A stretch of 64,000 nucleotides of DNA from NCBI RefSeq assembly GCF_008086045.1, contig NZ_VSEY01000002.1, positions 124,001 through 188,000 on the forward strand, written 5' to 3'. This DNA is from Nonomuraea sp. PA05. GTDB taxonomy: Bacteria > Actinomycetota > Actinomycetes > Streptosporangiales > Streptosporangiaceae. Below, piece after piece: positions 8,238 to 18,658 of the stretch (within the stretch, counting starts at the first letter, position 1; each line of letters begins with the position of its first letter). The notes under the pieces were generated by a model that worked only from the letters and a program-made list of their open reading frames with translations, ran no database searches and was not told the DNA's origin. The translations under genes were made by a program, and so were the position numbers.

Positions 8238-8837
8238 TCAGAACGTCGGCGGCGGTGAGGCCGGTTTGGCGCGCATGCCCTCGCAGATGACCTCCGCCAT
8301 CCGCACCGCCCCACCCCGCGCCCGGGCCCGGCGCTCGGCGGCCAGGCAGCCGCGCAGCAGGTCGTGCACGTCCTGCGGCGCCAAGTCGGCCCGCACCGCC
8401 CCGACCCGTTGCGCCCGTGCCAGCAGCCTGGCCAGCGCGGCGGCGAAGTCGTCGGCCAGCGTGGAGCCGGGCCGCAGCGCCATCCCGGACCCGCTCTCGA
8501 GCATGTCGCACAGCGCCTGGTTGGCCGCGGCCTGCTCGACCACCGTCGTGAACCAGCCGAAGAAGGCCCGGCCCGCGTCCTCGGCGGTGGCCAGCGCTCT
8601 GGCGTCGGCCACGAACCGCTCGATCCGGCCCAGCAGCACCGCCTCGACCAGCGCCTCCCTGGTCGGGAAGTGCCGGTAGACGGTGCCGACCCCGAAGCCG
8701 GCCCGCCGGGCGATCTCGTCGAAGGAGATCGTCAAGCCGTCGCTGGCCAGCGCCTCCTGCGCGATCTGCAGGACCCGCTCGCGGTTGCGGCGGGCGTCGG
8801 CGCGCAGTGGCCTGGCGGCGCTGTGATCGTCGCCCAT
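8238..8837 (-). CDS. TetR/AcrR-family transcriptional regulator
   Basis: 199 residues. The N-terminal helix-turn-helix is classic TetR: RNRERVLQIAQEAL, then ISFDEIARRAGFGVGTVYRHFPTREALVEAVL. The C-terminal two thirds is the variable ligand-binding, dimerisation domain. ATG at 8837 is chosen because the alignment begins there and AGGTCGAGG precedes it; a longer open frame upstream lacks TetR similarity. A 16-bp inverted repeat 26 bases upstream is a likely autoregulatory operator. The ABC exporter gene lies upstream on the same strand with a 143-base gap, so the regulator probably controls that exporter; this is inference. Confidence 0.9.
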   Translation of the reverse strand: MGDDHSAARPLRADARRNRERVLQIAQEALASDGLTISFDEIARRAGFGVGTVYRHFPTREALVEAVLLGRIERFVADARALATAEDAGRAFFGWFTTVVEQAAANQALCDMLESGSGMALRPGSTLADDFAAALARLLARAQRVGAVRADLAPQDVHDLLRGCLAAERRARARGGAVRMAEVICEGMRAKPASPPPTF

Positions 8838-8862
8838 GACCTCGACCTGCCTTCGGGACAAA

Positions 8863-8878
8863 CGGAGAGAGCTCTCCG
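8863..8878. promoter_or_regulatory. Inverted repeat, candidate TetR autoregulatory operator
   Basis: CGGAGAG-AG-CTCTCCG, seven-base perfect arms around a two-base centre, begins 26 bases upstream of the TetR start codon. Size and position are typical of TetR-family operators. Confidence 0.6.
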
Positions 8879-8980
8879 ATTCTATCGGGGATCTTGCCGG
8901 ACATTCCAGCCCAACCGAACGGCGCCCGTCCCCTTTGTGGTGGGACGGGCGCCGCGCGTCACGGCCGATGCCGCACACGC

Positions 8981-11131
<2,151 letters not shown>

Positions 11132-11230
11132 CCTTGCCGGTATCCGGCCTGAGACAGTTGCGTGTTCGCCATGATTCCTCCCCCGTTGGCTGAACACTGA
11201 CAAATCGGACGCTAGCACCCGAAATGCGAT

Positions 11231-11254
11231 AAATCAGCAGATATTCGCTGATTT
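11231..11254. promoter_or_regulatory. AT-rich inverted repeat upstream of the exporter module
   Basis: AAATCAGC-AGATATTC-GCTGATTT has eight-base perfect arms and an eight-base spacer, 59 bases upstream of the peptide ATG. It lies in the AT-richest stretch nearby and is a plausible operator or promoter element. Confidence 0.5.
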
Positions 11255-11361
11255 CAAACAGTCTTGACTGGTAAAACCAGGCCGGAAAGGCGATGGCGGC
11301 GAAGAAGTAAAGGCGCCCGGCGACAGGTAAAACGGCAAGGGTCACGCCACCGGAAAGCAAA

Positions 11362-11395
11362 AGATGCTCTTGAGAACCGGTTCTCAAGAGCATCT
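11362..11395 (-). terminator. 34-bp perfect palindrome, intrinsic terminator of helY
   Basis: A fully symmetrical sequence (arms reading AGATGCTCTTGAGAACC and its complement) begins 17 bases after the helicase stop. As RNA it forms a long stem with a four-base loop. No U-tract follows, as is common in actinomycete terminators. It separates helY from the exporter module on the same strand. Confidence 0.8.
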
Positions 11396-11411
11396 CGTGC
11401 CGGGACGGGGG

Positions 11412-14135
11412 TCAGGTCAGCGACGAGTACGCCACCACACCCCGCCGCATCGCGTCCATCGCCTTCACCGCGGTCTGCTTGATCTTGCTGCCGGGCGGCG
11501 CCGCGTTCCCGAGCTGGCCGAGCAGGTCCATGAGCTGCTTGATCCACCGGACGAAGTCACCGGCCGCCAGCTCGTTGCCGTTGACGCCCTCCATGAGCAC
11601 CGCGTCGAGGCTGTGCCCCTTCGTCCACCGGAACGCCGCCCACGCGAACCCCAGATCCGGCTCCCTGATCGTGGACAACCCGTGGTCGGACTCGATGCCC
11701 TCCAGCTCCCCCCACAGCCGGATCATCGCCGACAGCGCGTCCTGCGCCCGCCCCGCCGGGATCTTCGGCCGGCGGGCGTCGTCGGACGCCCGCGACTCGA
11801 ACACCAGCGCCGACACGCACGCCGCCAGCTCCGCCGGGTCCAGCTCCTCCCACAGCCCCTTGCGCAGCGACTCCGCCGTCAGCAGGTCCAGCTCCGTGTA
11901 GAGGCGGCCGAGCCGCCGCCCCTCGTCGGTGACCGCCTCGCCGTCGAGGTAGCCGAGCTGCTCCAGCACCGAGCAGATGCGGTCGAACGTGCGCGAGATG
12001 ACGTGCGAGCGCCCCTCGACCCTGCGCCGCAGCCCCTCGGTCTCCCGCAGCAGCTTGTAGTACCGCTCCGCCCAGCGCGCGTGGTCCTCGCGCTCGTCGC
12101 AGCCGTGGCACGGGTGCTGGCGGATGAGCCGCCGCAGCTCGTTGACCTCGTCGTCCTCCACCGTGTGGTCCCGCGCCCTGACCGGCTTGCCCAGGTCGCG
12201 GTCGCCGATCTTGGCCAGCAGCGTGGAGACCAGGTTGGCCCGCTCCTTCGGCGAGCGGCCGTTGAAGTTCTTCGGGATGCGCAGCTTCTCCAGCGGCTCC
12301 ACCGGCACGGGGAAGTCGGCCGGGTCGAGCTTCTTGATCTGCTTGCCGATCGTCAGCACCAGCGGGCTCGGCCCGGTGCCGCGCGGGTTGCGGCCCGGGT
12401 CCAGCACGATCGCCAGCCCGGCCCGGCGCCCGCCCGGCACCCGGATCACGTCACCCGGCTGCAGCGCCTCCAGCGACCGCACCGCCGCCGCCCGGCGCGC
12501 GGAGCCCCGCTCGCGCGACAGCTCCGCCTCCCGGTCCGACAGGCGCCGCCGCAGCGCCGCGTACTCGGGGAAGTCGCCCAGGTGGCACGTCATCGCCTCC
12601 TGGTAGCCCTCCAGCGCCTCCTCGTGCTTGCGCAGCTGCTTGGCCAGCCCGACGACCGCGCGGTCCGCCTGGAACTGCGCGAACGACTCCTCCAGCAGCG
12701 TCCTGGCGCGTTCCCGGCCGAACTGGCCGACCAGGTTGACCGCCATGTTGTACGACGGCTGGAAGCTGGAACGCAGCGGGTACGTACGGGTGCCCGCCAG
12801 CCCCGCCACCGACAGCGGGTCCATGCCGGGCTGCCACAGCACCACCGCGTGACCTTCGATGTCGATGCCGCGCCGCCCGGCCCGGCCGGTGAGCTGGGTG
12901 TACTCCCCCGGCGTCAGGTCGGCGTGCGTCTCGCCGTTCCACTTGTCGAGCTTCTCGATCACCACGCTGCGGGCCGGCATGTTGATGCCCAGCGCCAGCG
13001 TCTCGGTCGCGAACACCGCCTTGACCAGCCCGCGTGTGAACAGCTCCTCCACGACCTCCTTGAACGCCGGCAGCATGCCCGCGTGGTGCGCCGCCAGCCC
13101 CCGCTCCAGGCAGTCGCGCCACTCCAGGTAGCCCAGCACCGCCAGGTCCTCGTCGGGCAGGTGCGCGGTGCGCTCGTCCACGAGCTGCCTGATCTCGTGC
13201 CGCTCGCGGTCGCTGGTCAGCCGGATGCCCGCGTACAGGCACTGCTTGACCGCCGCCTCGCAGCCCGCCCGCGAGAAGATGAACGTGATCGCGGGCAGCA
13301 GCCCCTCGGAGTCGAGCTTCTCGATCACCTGCACCCGGTCCGGTGGGCGCGAGCGTTGCGGCCGGCCGTAACCGCGCCTGCCCCGGCCCGCCGTCAGCCG
13401 CTCGGCGTCACGCGTCACCCGCATCAGCGTCGGGTTGATGCGCGGCGTCAGGTCGTCGGTCATGAACAGGTCGTAGACGCGGTTGCCGACCATCATGTGC
13501 TGCCACAGCGGCACGGGCCGGTGCTCGTCCACGATCACCGTCGTGTCGCCGCGCACGTCGCCCATCCACTCGCCGAACTCCTCGGCGTTGCTCACGGTCG
13601 CCGACAGCGCCACCAGCCGCACCGAGTCGGGCAGGTGGATGATGACCTCTTCCCACACCGCGCCCCTGAACCGGTCGGCCAGGTAGTGCACCTCGTCCAT
13701 CACGGCGAAGCCCAGCCCGGCCAGCGTCGCCGAGCCGGCGTAGAGCATGTTGCGCAGTACCTCGGTCGTCATGACCACGATGGGCGCCTCACCGTTGACG
13801 CTGTTGTCGCCCGTCAGCAGGCCGACCTTGGCGGTGCCGTACCGCTTGACCAGGTCGTTGTACTTCTGGTTGGACAGCGCCTTGATCGGCGTGGTGTAGA
13901 AGCACTTGCGGCCCTGCTCCAGGGCCAGGTGGACGGCGAACTCCCCGACGACCGTCTTGCCCGAGCCCGTGGGCGCCGCCACCAGCACCCCGTCGCCGGC
14001 TTCCAGGGCGCGGCAGGCGTCCAGCTGGAAGTCGTCCAGCTCGAAGTCGTAGAGACCTCGGAACGATCTGAGAGCGGCCCCGTCGTCCCCGTGCTTCTGA
14101 CGGAAGGCCGCGTAGCGTTCCGCTGGCGTTGTCAT
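11412..14135 (-). CDS. helY: Ski2-like DEAD/DEAH-box helicase HelY
   Basis: 907 residues, nearly the length of M. tuberculosis HelY (Rv2092c), which also lies next to tatC. Superfamily 2 motifs: Walker A APTGSGKT (about 60-67), TTPIKALSNQK (Ia), DEVH (II), LSATVSN (III), and QLTGRAGRRGID (VI). A C-terminal rRNA-processing arch-like and helical region follows. Predicted ATP-dependent RNA helicase; the precise substrate in actinobacteria is not established. Start ATG 14135 (MTTPAERYAAF) is chosen because homologues begin there; an upstream in-frame start would add 25 low-complexity residues. A strong palindromic terminator follows. Confidence 0.92.
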   Translation of the reverse strand: MTTPAERYAAFRQKHGDDGAALRSFRGLYDFELDDFQLDACRALEAGDGVLVAAPTGSGKTVVGEFAVHLALEQGRKCFYTTPIKALSNQKYNDLVKRYGTAKVGLLTGDNSVNGEAPIVVMTTEVLRNMLYAGSATLAGLGFAVMDEVHYLADRFRGAVWEEVIIHLPDSVRLVALSATVSNAEEFGEWMGDVRGDTTVIVDEHRPVPLWQHMMVGNRVYDLFMTDDLTPRINPTLMRVTRDAERLTAGRGRRGYGRPQRSRPPDRVQVIEKLDSEGLLPAITFIFSRAGCEAAVKQCLYAGIRLTSDRERHEIRQLVDERTAHLPDEDLAVLGYLEWRDCLERGLAAHHAGMLPAFKEVVEELFTRGLVKAVFATETLALGINMPARSVVIEKLDKWNGETHADLTPGEYTQLTGRAGRRGIDIEGHAVVLWQPGMDPLSVAGLAGTRTYPLRSSFQPSYNMAVNLVGQFGRERARTLLEESFAQFQADRAVVGLAKQLRKHEEALEGYQEAMTCHLGDFPEYAALRRRLSDREAELSRERGSARRAAAVRSLEALQPGDVIRVPGGRRAGLAIVLDPGRNPRGTGPSPLVLTIGKQIKKLDPADFPVPVEPLEKLRIPKNFNGRSPKERANLVSTLLAKIGDRDLGKPVRARDHTVEDDEVNELRRLIRQHPCHGCDEREDHARWAERYYKLLRETEGLRRRVEGRSHVISRTFDRICSVLEQLGYLDGEAVTDEGRRLGRLYTELDLLTAESLRKGLWEELDPAELAACVSALVFESRASDDARRPKIPAGRAQDALSAMIRLWGELEGIESDHGLSTIREPDLGFAWAAFRWTKGHSLDAVLMEGVNGNELAAGDFVRWIKQLMDLLGQLGNAAPPGSKIKQTAVKAMDAMRRGVVAYSSLT

Positions 14136-14250
14136 ACCCGTCAGCCTACCGAAATCGCCATTCCGGTCCGTCCCGCCCATTCCGGCCCGCCGCCCGTCCC
14201 TTTCGGTCATGCAGGGGATGCCCCGGCCAGGCGCCTTTACAATGTAGATC

Positions 14251-15144
14251 TCAAACGAGGACGCGCAGCGCCCCCGGACGGACCTCGCAGTGCACCGGCA
14301 CGGCCCCCACCCGTTCGCCGTCGGCGTAGGCCACCAGGTCCTCCGCCTCCACCCGCACGCTGCGCACCCGCCGCACCGACACCGCCGGATGCGTCACGTG
14401 CCTGCCCCGGTACACGCCGGGGAACACCCGCAGGAACTCGCCCTTGGACAGGGCCCCGATCATCACCACGTCCAGCAGCCCGTCGTCGGGCCTGGCGTCC
14501 GGGCAGACCCGCATCCCCGCCCCGTACGAACGCGTGTTGGCCACCGCCACCAGCATGGCCTCCCGCTCGATCACCTCGTCCTCGTCGAGCGTGAGACGGA
14601 AGGGCACCGGCCGGAACGAGCGCAGCTCCCCGGCGGTGGCCACCAGGTACCTGGCCATGCCCGGCGGCCAGGTGAGACGGTTGGCCCGCTCGTTGACGCG
14701 GGAGTCGAACCCGCAGCACGCCACCCCGGCGAACAGTTCCTCGCGGGCGCCCGCGCGGATGCGGGCGGCGTCCACCACGCGGGACTTGGCGCGCAGCACG
14801 GTCGCGGCGGCGGCCACCAGGTCGTGGCGGGGCAGGCCGAGCGCGGCGGCGAAGTCGTTGCCCGTGCCCGCGGGGATGATGCCGAGCGGCACGTCGGTGC
14901 CGGCCACCGCCTGCACGGCCAGGTGGACGAGGCCGTCGCCGCCGAAGGCCACGAGCGCGTCGGGGCGCTCGGACACCGCGGTGCAGGCACGTTCCAGCGC
15001 GTCGGTGGCGTCGTCGCCGACGATCACGGTGAGCTCGGCCCCTCCGGCACGCAGCCGGCGCGCCACGGGTTCGAGCAGGCGCAGCGCACGCCCGCCGCGC
15101 GCGGCGGGGTTGACGAGCAGGGCCAGTTGCGGGGAGGAGGACAC
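14251..15144 (-). CDS. Diacylglycerol/lipid kinase (DagK/YegS family)
   Basis: 297 residues. LLVNPAARGGRA opens the catalytic domain; ALVAFGGDGLVH contains the nucleotide-binding GGDG; IIPAGTGNDFAAALGLP is the second hallmark. The C-terminal beta-sandwich has RPDDGLLDVVMI and ends with DLVAYADGERVG, conserved in the family. It phosphorylates diacylglycerol or a related lipid at the membrane. Start GTG at 15144. It lies between tatC and helY on the same strand, an addition compared with the mycobacterial order. Confidence 0.92.
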   Translation of the reverse strand: MSSSPQLALLVNPAARGGRALRLLEPVARRLRAGGAELTVIVGDDATDALERACTAVSERPDALVAFGGDGLVHLAVQAVAGTDVPLGIIPAGTGNDFAAALGLPRHDLVAAAATVLRAKSRVVDAARIRAGAREELFAGVACCGFDSRVNERANRLTWPPGMARYLVATAGELRSFRPVPFRLTLDEDEVIEREAMLVAVANTRSYGAGMRVCPDARPDDGLLDVVMIGALSKGEFLRVFPGVYRGRHVTHPAVSVRRVRSVRVEAEDLVAYADGERVGAVPVHCEVRPGALRVLV

Positions 15145-15185
15145 GCCCGGAATGTATCGCCTGCCGGGCGGAACCGGAATGCCCC

Positions 15186-16094
15186 TTAACGCTTGTCCGG
15201 CCCGGGTGGCTCCTCGTCGAGAGGCGCGGGGTCGTCGAGAGGCGCGGGGTCGTCGAGCGACGAGAGGTCGTCGGCGAGCGGCGAGGCCTCGTCGTCGGAC
15301 AGGTGGGAGAAGTCGTCGGCGGGGGCGCGCTTCTCGCGCAGGTACATGAAGCCCTCGGCCAGGAAGTAGAGCATGACCATCGGCGCCGCCAGCGCCATCA
15401 TCGTCAGCGGGTCACCGCCCGGCGTGATGACCGCCCCGAAGATGAACATCACGAAGATGACGGTGCGGCGATGCTTCTTGACCGTGGCGTGCGGCAGGAT
15501 GCCGATGATGTTCAGGAACACCAGCAGCAGCGGCAGCTCGAACGACACACCGAAGATCACCAGCATGATGAGCACGTAGCTGACGTACTCGTCGATCTGG
15601 ATGGCCGCGACGGTGTCGCTCGGCGCGAACCCCAGCAGGATCGCCAGGCTGGTGTCCATGATGAAGTACGCCAGCGCGGTGCCGAGCAGGAACAGCGGGA
15701 CGGCCAGCCCCAGGAAGGTGAAGGAGTAGCGCTTCTCGTTGCGGTAGAGCGCGGGCGTGACGAACGCCCAGATCTGGTAGAGCCAGACCGGTGAGGACAC
15801 GACGATGCCGACCAGCGCCGAGACCTTCAGCGTCAGGAAGAACGACTGGAAGATGCCGCCGAAGATCAGCGTGCACTCGCCCGGCCGGAGCTGCCCGGCC
15901 TGCGGCGTCTCGCAGAACGGCTCCTTGATGAACGCCCATACCGGATCGAAGAAGATGAAGCCCACGACGATGCCCACCAGCACGGCGGCCAGCGCGATGA
16001 CCAGGCGGTTGCGCAGCTCGCGCAGGTGCTCCATCAACGGCATGCGACCCTCGGGGTCGGGTGCCGCGTTACTCGACCGTTTGAGCAGCGCCAT
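15186..16094 (-). CDS. tatC: Sec-independent protein translocase subunit TatC
   Basis: 302 residues with six predicted transmembrane helices. The N-terminal signature MPLMEHLRELRNRLVIAL and the loop PLWLYQIW-type segment (SSPVWLYQIWAFVTPAL) are diagnostic, as is FGVSFELPLLLVFLN. TatC recognises the twin-arginine signal of folded export substrates. The C-terminus has an acidic tail with the short repeat DDPAPL twice, from an 18-bp tandem duplication. It is preceded 32 bases upstream by tatA, forming a tatAC operon; no tatB is seen. Confidence 0.97.
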   Translation of the reverse strand: MALLKRSSNAAPDPEGRMPLMEHLRELRNRLVIALAAVLVGIVVGFIFFDPVWAFIKEPFCETPQAGQLRPGECTLIFGGIFQSFFLTLKVSALVGIVVSSPVWLYQIWAFVTPALYRNEKRYSFTFLGLAVPLFLLGTALAYFIMDTSLAILLGFAPSDTVAAIQIDEYVSYVLIMLVIFGVSFELPLLLVFLNIIGILPHATVKKHRRTVIFVMFIFGAVITPGGDPLTMMALAAPMVMLYFLAEGFMYLREKRAPADDFSHLSDDEASPLADDLSSLDDPAPLDDPAPLDEEPPGPDKR

Positions 16095-16126
16095 CTAACA
16101 GTCCAGGTGAGGAGGAGGGATGGGAA

Positions 16127-16480
16127 TCAGGCGTTCTTGTCGGCCTGCGAGGCGCCGGCGCGCAGCCTGGCGGCCTGCTCCTCAAGCTGGCGGGCCTGCT
16201 CCTCGGCCGAGAGCACGGGGGCCGGGGTGGCCGGGATCTGCTGCGGCTGCACGGGCGCGGGCTGCGGCTGCGCGGGCTGCGGCTGGGCCTGAACGGTCTG
16301 GGCCTGGACGTGGTGCGTGGTGTCCGCGTCGTCGTCGTCGCGCAGCTTGGCCGTCTCGGACTTGAAGATGCGCAGCGACCGGCCGACGCCCCGGGCCATC
16401 TCGGGCAGCTTCTTCGCACCGAACAGCAGCACGAGCACGAGTGCGATGATCAGAAGTTCAGGAACTCCGAGGTTCGGCAT
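16127..16480 (-). CDS. tatA: Sec-independent protein translocase subunit TatA
   Basis: 117 residues: one N-terminal membrane helix ([14 protein letters not shown]), the [21 protein letters not shown] hinge and amphipathic helix, then a Gln/Pro/Ala-rich soluble tail. TatA oligomers form the pore for folded proteins. AAAAGGACG lies just upstream of ATG 16480. Cotranscribed with tatC and probably with the paf genes upstream. Confidence 0.95.
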   Translation of the reverse strand: MPNLGVPELLIIALVLVLLFGAKKLPEMARGVGRSLRIFKSETAKLRDDDDADTTHHVQAQTVQAQPQPAQPQPAPVQPQQIPATPAPVLSAEEQARQLEEQAARLRAGASQADKNA

Positions 16481-16510
16481 GAAACGTCCTTTTGTGAGCG
16501 AGTGCCTGTT

Positions 16511-16711
16511 TCAGCCACGATCGTACGCTGCCTGGGGCGTGGTCTCATCCCCCTGGCCCGCCAATCTGGCCCGCCTTGGCTCAAGCTGGGCATGCGCCGC
16601 GGCGATTTCCCTCTTCAGAGTACGTGCCGCGGCGACGACACGGGCACCGGCGATGCCGAGCACGACCAGCCCGGCCACGCCCAGCCCCGCCGACAGGAAG
16701 ATCCAGCTCAT
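16511..16711 (-). CDS. Small single-pass membrane protein between pafC and tatA
   Basis: 66 residues: an N-terminal hydrophobic helix (WIFLSAGLGVAGLVVLGIAGA), then a basic amphipathic stretch and a short tail. The ATG overlaps the pafC stop (TCATGA), implying translational coupling, and tatA follows after 30 bases. I do not recognise the family. Size and topology (one helix then amphipathic helix) loosely recall a TatB-like protein, but the TatA/B FGxxELP-like hinge is absent, so I would not call it that. Confidence 0.7.
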   Translation of the reverse strand: MSWIFLSAGLGVAGLVVLGIAGARVVAAARTLKREIAAAHAQLEPRRARLAGQGDETTPQAAYDRG

Positions 16712-17673
16712 GAGTGGTGAGCGTACAGGGCCAGGGCGCGCTCGGCCTCCTGGCGGACGGTCTCGGCCATGTCCGGCGGCGAGACGACCCGGCCGGTGTC
16801 GCCCAGGCGCAGCGCCAGCTTCAGGATCCAGTCCTCGTCGCGGGCCCGCAGCGCCACCCGCAGCCGCCCCTCGCCCAGCTCGGTGACCTGCTCGCACGGG
16901 TAGTACTCGGCCACCCACCGCCCGGCCGCGCTCAGCTCCAGCTCGACCAGCTCATCGGTCGGCGACGGGCGGAACACCCCGGCGGTCACGTCGCGCGGCT
17001 CGGCCTCGGCGGGCGGGTCGGCGGGCACGTCGAGCACGTCAACGCCGAGCACCCGATCCAGCCGGAACAGCCGCATCGCCTCGGCCCGGTAGCACCAGCC
17101 CTCCAGGTAGGCGCGGCCGTCGACGACCACGACCCGCATCGGGTCGACCTCGCGCGGCGTCACCTCGTCGCGGCCCTGCACGTAGTAGCGCAGCGACAGC
17201 CGCCTGCCCCTGGTCAGGCCCTCGCGCACCCGGGGCAGCGCGTCGGGGGCGGCCTCCACGTCCACGGCGACCTGGGTGCTGACGGTGGCGGCGCCCTCGC
17301 CGGCGGCCCGCTCCAGCTTGGCCGTCACCCGCGGCAGCGCGTCACCGGGAACCTCGGCCAGCTCGGGGGTGGCGGCCAGCATGCGCAGCGCCACCAGCAG
17401 CGCGCTGGCCTCGTCGATGCCGAGCCGCAGCGGCCTGGCGATGGTGTCGGCGTTGTCGATGAGGATCTCGCCGCCGTCCCAGGAGACGTCGATGAGGTCG
17501 CCGGGGGTGTGGCCGGGCAGCCCGCACATCCAGACGAGCTGCAGGTCGTCGATGAGCTGCTTCTCGCTCAGCCCGAACACCCCGGCCACCTCGCCGACCT
17601 GCGCCCCCGGATGGGACATCAGGTACGGCACCAGCGCCAGCAACCGCGGCAGCCTGTCAGCCGACCCGCTCAT
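16708..17673 (-). CDS. pafC: WYL-domain transcriptional activator PafC
   Basis: 321 residues: an N-terminal winged helix (RLLALVPYLMSHPGAQVGEVAGVFGL), a central WYL domain with binding residues in LRYYVQGRDEVTPREVDPMRVVVVDGRAYLEGWC, and a C-terminal extension. PafB and PafC form a heterodimer-like activator of the LexA/RecA-independent DNA-damage regulon in mycobacteria; single-stranded DNA is the reported signal sensed by the WYL domains. Start ATG 17673 overlaps the pafB stop (ATGA). A longer open frame upstream lies within pafB and is spurious. Confidence 0.93.
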   Translation of the reverse strand: MSGSADRLPRLLALVPYLMSHPGAQVGEVAGVFGLSEKQLIDDLQLVWMCGLPGHTPGDLIDVSWDGGEILIDNADTIARPLRLGIDEASALLVALRMLAATPELAEVPGDALPRVTAKLERAAGEGAATVSTQVAVDVEAAPDALPRVREGLTRGRRLSLRYYVQGRDEVTPREVDPMRVVVVDGRAYLEGWCYRAEAMRLFRLDRVLGVDVLDVPADPPAEAEPRDVTAGVFRPSPTDELVELELSAAGRWVAEYYPCEQVTELGEGRLRVALRARDEDWILKLALRLGDTGRVVSPPDMAETVRQEAERALALYAHHS

Positions 17674-18620
17674 GCCATGGCCCCCTTCAGACGACGGATG
17701 ACGGCCTCGCGGGCGTCCGGCGGCTCGACGACCTCGACGTCGGCGCCGAGGCTGGCCATCCACCCGGCCAGCCGCTCGGGGTCGGTGAAGGCCAGCTCGG
17801 CCTCGTCCCACCCGTCGGTGCCGGGATGCACGGCCCTGGCGAGCTGCCGCAGCCCCTCGCACGCCCCCTGGCGCACGCGGACCACGGCGACCCGCTCGTC
17901 GGTCGTCTCGTCGGGGAAGCCCACCATGGCCCGCAGGTCGACGCCCTCGGGCACCTCGACGGCGCCCGGCTTGCCGACCGCGGCGACCTGGCCGGCGATG
18001 CGGCTGAGCCGGAAGGCGCGCGGCGCGTCCCTGTCGCGATCGTACCCGGCCAGGTACCAGCGCCCGCGCCTGCTGACCACGCCCCACGGCTCCACGGTGC
18101 GGCTGCGCACGCTCTCGCTGCCGGCGCCGCGGTAGTCGAAGCGGACCACGCGCCGGTCGCGCACGGCGTCCCACAGCGCGGGGAAGGCCGGGTCGCGGGT
18201 GTCGACGCGCAGCTCCAGGGCGCCGGTGCCGACCGGCTGGTCGGTGGCCACGCCGCCCGCGCGCAGCTTCAGCAGCGCACCCGACGCGGCCTCGGCCAGG
18301 CTGGCGCGCTGCCACACCTGGGCGGCCAGGCCCAGCACGGCCGCCTCGTCGGGCTCCAGGGTGATCTCCGGCAGCTCGTAGGACTCCCGCTCGATCCGGT
18401 AGCCCGGCTCGTCCTCCCACGGGTCGCGCACCACGTCGATCGGGATGCCGATCTCCCGCAACTCGTTCTTGTCCCGCTCGAACATGCGCTGGAACGCCTC
18501 GTCGCCGTCGCGGTCGTAACCGGGGACGGCCTGGCGGATCTGCTCGGCCGACAGCGGGCGCCGGGTGGCGAGCAGGCAGATCACCAGATTGAGCAACCGT
18601 TCTGTCTTCCGGCGCGACAT
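17670..18620 (-). CDS. pafB: WYL-domain transcriptional activator PafB
   Basis: 316 residues, with an N-terminal helix-turn-helix (RKTERLLNLVICLLATRRPLSAEQIRQAV) and WYL domain (VVRFDYRGAGSESVRSRTVEPWGVVSRRGRWYLAGYD). ATG at 18620 has a strong GGAGGAG ribosome site eight bases away; an in-frame GTG lies nine bases upstream. Translationally coupled to pafC by a four-base overlap. Partner of PafC in the DNA-damage response. Divergent from the DUF3866 gene with only 38 bases between starts, so both promoters must be compact. Confidence 0.93.
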   Translation of the reverse strand: MSRRKTERLLNLVICLLATRRPLSAEQIRQAVPGYDRDGDEAFQRMFERDKNELREIGIPIDVVRDPWEDEPGYRIERESYELPEITLEPDEAAVLGLAAQVWQRASLAEAASGALLKLRAGGVATDQPVGTGALELRVDTRDPAFPALWDAVRDRRVVRFDYRGAGSESVRSRTVEPWGVVSRRGRWYLAGYDRDRDAPRAFRLSRIAGQVAAVGKPGAVEVPEGVDLRAMVGFPDETTDERVAVVRVRQGACEGLRQLARAVHPGTDGWDEAELAFTDPERLAGWMASLGADVEVVEPPDAREAVIRRLKGAMA

Positions 18621-18658
18621 CTGCCTCACTCCTCCTTCATCGACGCTACCCTGCCCCC

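Noticed and set aside
8838..8978. N-terminal extension of the TetR frame
   Set aside because: No TetR similarity, and it would contain the predicted operator; the internal ATG 8837 has a ribosome site.
11362..11395. 34-bp perfect palindrome considered as an operator
   Set aside because: Position 17 bases after the helY stop and RNA hairpin potential fit a terminator better.
11364..14594. 1076-codon open frame on the plus strand
   Set aside because: Antisense to helY, with low-complexity Arg/Gln/Leu/Val translation; helY has all helicase motifs on the other strand.
16511..16711. Small protein considered as TatB
   Set aside because: It lacks the Glu/Pro hinge and the typical TatA/B amphipathic sequence; only the topology is similar.
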